A DNA stretch of 5,931 bases from NCBI GenBank assembly GCA_043785585.1, contig JAYVXB010000318.1, forward strand, positions 1 through 5,931. Reading direction: 5' to 3'. The notes beneath the pieces are model-generated. The model was not told where the DNA came from. It saw only the letters and a program-made list of their open reading frames with translations, and ran no database searches. Positions within the stretch are counted from its first letter, which is position 1. The number at the start of each line of letters is the position of its first letter. This DNA is from JBBQXV01 sp043785585 (lineage in GTDB: Bacteria > Myxococcota_A > Polyangia > Polyangiales > Polyangiaceae). The position numbers and the translations under genes are program-made. Positions 4,386 to 5,931 of the stretch are shown here, piece after piece.

Positions 4386-5931
4386 TCAGTTGTTTACGTC
4401 GAAGCGGTCGAGCATCATCACCTTCGTCCACGCCTTGACGAAGTCTTGCGTGAACTTCTGCTTGCCATCTTCCGCGGCATACACTTCGGCGATGGCGCGG
4501 AGCTCCGAGTGCGATCCGAAGACGAGATCGACGGGGGTAGCCGTCCACTTCGCGTTGCCGTTCGCGCGGTCGACGCCCTCGTAGAGTCCCTCCGAGCCGG
4601 TCGACTTCTGCCACTTCGTCGACATGTCGAGCAGGTTGACGAAGTAGTCGTTCGAGAGCGTGCCGACCCGCGCCGTGAACACACCGTGCTTCGAGTGGCC
4701 CGCGTTCGCATCGAGAACCCGGAGGCCGCCGATGAGGACGGTCATCTCGGGCACGGTCAGCGTGAGCATGTTCGCGCGATCGACGAGCGAGTCGAGCGGC
4801 GAAAGGCGATTGTTCGGCGCGTAGTAGTTGCGGAATGCATCGGCCGTGGGCTCGAGCACCGCGAAGGACGCCACGTCCGTCTGGTCCTGGGTCGCGTCCG
4901 TGCGGCCAGGCGTGAACGGGACCTTCACGTCGACGCCGCCCGCTTTCGCGGCCTGCTCAATGGCCGCGGTGCCGCCGAGGACGATGAGGTCGGCGAGCGA
5001 GATCTTCACGCCGTCTCCGCGCTTGTTGAAGTCTTTCTGGATCTCCTCGAGCTTCGAGATGACCTTTGCCGCCTCGCCCGGGTTGTTCGCGGGCCAATCT
5101 TTCTCGGGCGCGAGGTGAATGCGGGCTCCGTTCGCGCCACCGCGTTTGTCGGTACCTCGGAACGACGCGGCCGAAGCCCACGCCGTGCGAACGAGCTCAC
5201 CGCTCGTGAGACCGGAAGCGAGGATCTTCTTCTTCAGAGCCGCGATATCGCCATCGCCTACGACCTTGAAGTTCAATGCCGGAATCGGGTCCTGCCAGGA
5301 GAGTTGCTCCGCCGGCACCTCGGCGCCGAGGTAGCGCGGACGCGGTCCCATGTCTCGGTGCGTGAGCTTGAACCAGGCCTTCGCGAACGCGAGCTCGAAC
5401 TCTTTCGGATTGTCGAGGAACCGCCTTGTGACCTTCGCGTAAGCGGGGTCGAACTTCAACGCGAGGTCGGTCGTGAACATGATCGGCGCATGGCGCTTGG
5501 TCGGATCATGCGCATCCGGCACGAGCCCCGCCCCCTGGCCGTCCTTGGGCACCCACTGCTTGGCGCCGGCCGGGCTCTTCGTCAGGACCCACTCGTACTT
5601 GAAGAGATTCGTGAGGTAGTCGATCGAGAAGTGCGCTGGAGTCGACGTCCACGCACCTTCGAGTCCACTCGTGGTTGCGTCTTTTCCGACGCCGGTACCG
5701 CAATTGTTCTTCCAGCCCATGCCCTGCTGCTCGAGGCCAGCAGCTGCGGGCGCCGCGCCCGTGCACTTGCTCGGATCGGCAGCGCCGTGTGCCTTGCCGA
5801 AGCTGTGACCTCCGGCGATCAGCGCCACGGTCTCTTCGTCGTTCATCGCCATCTGGCCGAACGCTTCACGAATGTCTTTCGCGGACGCGAGCGGATCAGG
5901 ATTGCCATTGGGGCCTTCGGGATTGACGTAG
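4386..5931 (-). CDS. katG: Catalase-peroxidase KatG, C-terminal part (5' end beyond window)
   Basis: The visible 514 residues are the C-terminal two thirds of a heme catalase-peroxidase (about 740 residues in full), which removes H2O2 by catalase and peroxidase reactions. The first complete codon (5928-5930) encodes the Tyr of YVNPEGPNGNPDP, the tyrosine of the Met-Tyr-Trp covalent adduct. The adduct Met is the first of MAMNDEE (5850-5852). The proximal heme ligand is the His of AGGHSFGK (5805-5807). The TSGLEGAW segment keeps the Ser equivalent to M. tuberculosis Ser315 and the proximal Trp. MFTTDLALKFDP and THRDMGPR are conserved. From about residue 200 the second, heme-free domain runs to the normal family end (KAWTKVMMLDRFDVNN). 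There is no frameshift or internal stop. The N-terminal half with the distal Arg/Trp/His lies outside the window, as does the promoter, so regulation cannot be seen. Confidence 0.97.
   Translation of the reverse strand, partial: YVNPEGPNGNPDPLASAKDIREAFGQMAMNDEETVALIAGGHSFGKAHGAADPSKCTGAAPAAAGLEQQGMGWKNNCGTGVGKDATTSGLEGAWTSTPAHFSIDYLTNLFKYEWVLTKSPAGAKQWVPKDGQGAGLVPDAHDPTKRHAPIMFTTDLALKFDPAYAKVTRRFLDNPKEFELAFAKAWFKLTHRDMGPRPRYLGAEVPAEQLSWQDPIPALNFKVVGDGDIAALKKKILASGLTSGELVRTAWASAASFRGTDKRGGANGARIHLAPEKDWPANNPGEAAKVISKLEEIQKDFNKRGDGVKISLADLIVLGGTAAIEQAAKAGGVDVKVPFTPGRTDATQDQTDVASFAVLEPTADAFRNYYAPNNRLSPLDSLVDRANMLTLTVPEMTVLIGGLRVLDANAGHSKHGVFTARVGTLSNDYFVNLLDMSTKWQKSTGSEGLYEGVDRANGNAKWTATPVDLVFGSHSELRAIAEVYAAEDGKQKFTQDFVKAWTKVMMLDRFDVNN

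Overview
This is a GC-rich bacterial window of about 5.9 kb. Codon use is strongly GC-biased, and the gene families together suggest a myxobacterium-like member of the former Deltaproteobacteria. That placement is inference from style and content; there is no rRNA or other marker here.

Layout, left to right. Positions 1-399 hold no gene I can support. A DJ-1/PfpI-family (type 1 glutamine amidotransferase-like) protein follows (400-1086, +). Next is a probable two-gene unit: a small membrane protein with a degenerate heavy-metal-associated (HMA2-type) domain (1205-1762, +), then an EcsC-like protein with a C-terminal TerB-like domain (1799-2980, +). A hemerythrin-like protein lies on the opposite strand (2962-3492, -), and its 3' end overlaps the EcsC-like gene tail to tail. 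Beyond its 5' end is a divergent intergenic region. To the right is a short reading frame with an excellent ribosome binding site that looks like the start of a DUF2171 protein but has lost its reading frame (from 3721, +). A 49-residue exported peptide follows (4158-4307, +). The last gene is the C-terminal two thirds of a catalase-peroxidase, KatG (4386 to the window edge, -).

The most notable signal is regulatory. The divergent region between the hemerythrin gene and the DUF2171-like fragment carries two sequences with sigma-54 (RpoN) -24/-12 form, one per strand, each pointing at its neighbouring gene. Both read TGGCAC-N5-GTGC, with the exact GG-to-GC spacing sigma-54 needs. A 12-bp perfect palindrome lies between them and could be an activator site.

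Functionally the window reads as a stress-response neighbourhood: peroxide detoxification (KatG), a carbonyl-stress or chaperone-type DJ-1 protein, a di-iron O2/NO-binding hemerythrin, and membrane-linked EcsC/TerB and HMA2 proteins. I see no mobile element, CRISPR array, tRNA or rRNA. I found no complete, clearly novel multi-gene system; the paired sigma-54 promoters and the decayed gene behind an apparently intact promoter are the points most worth checking.
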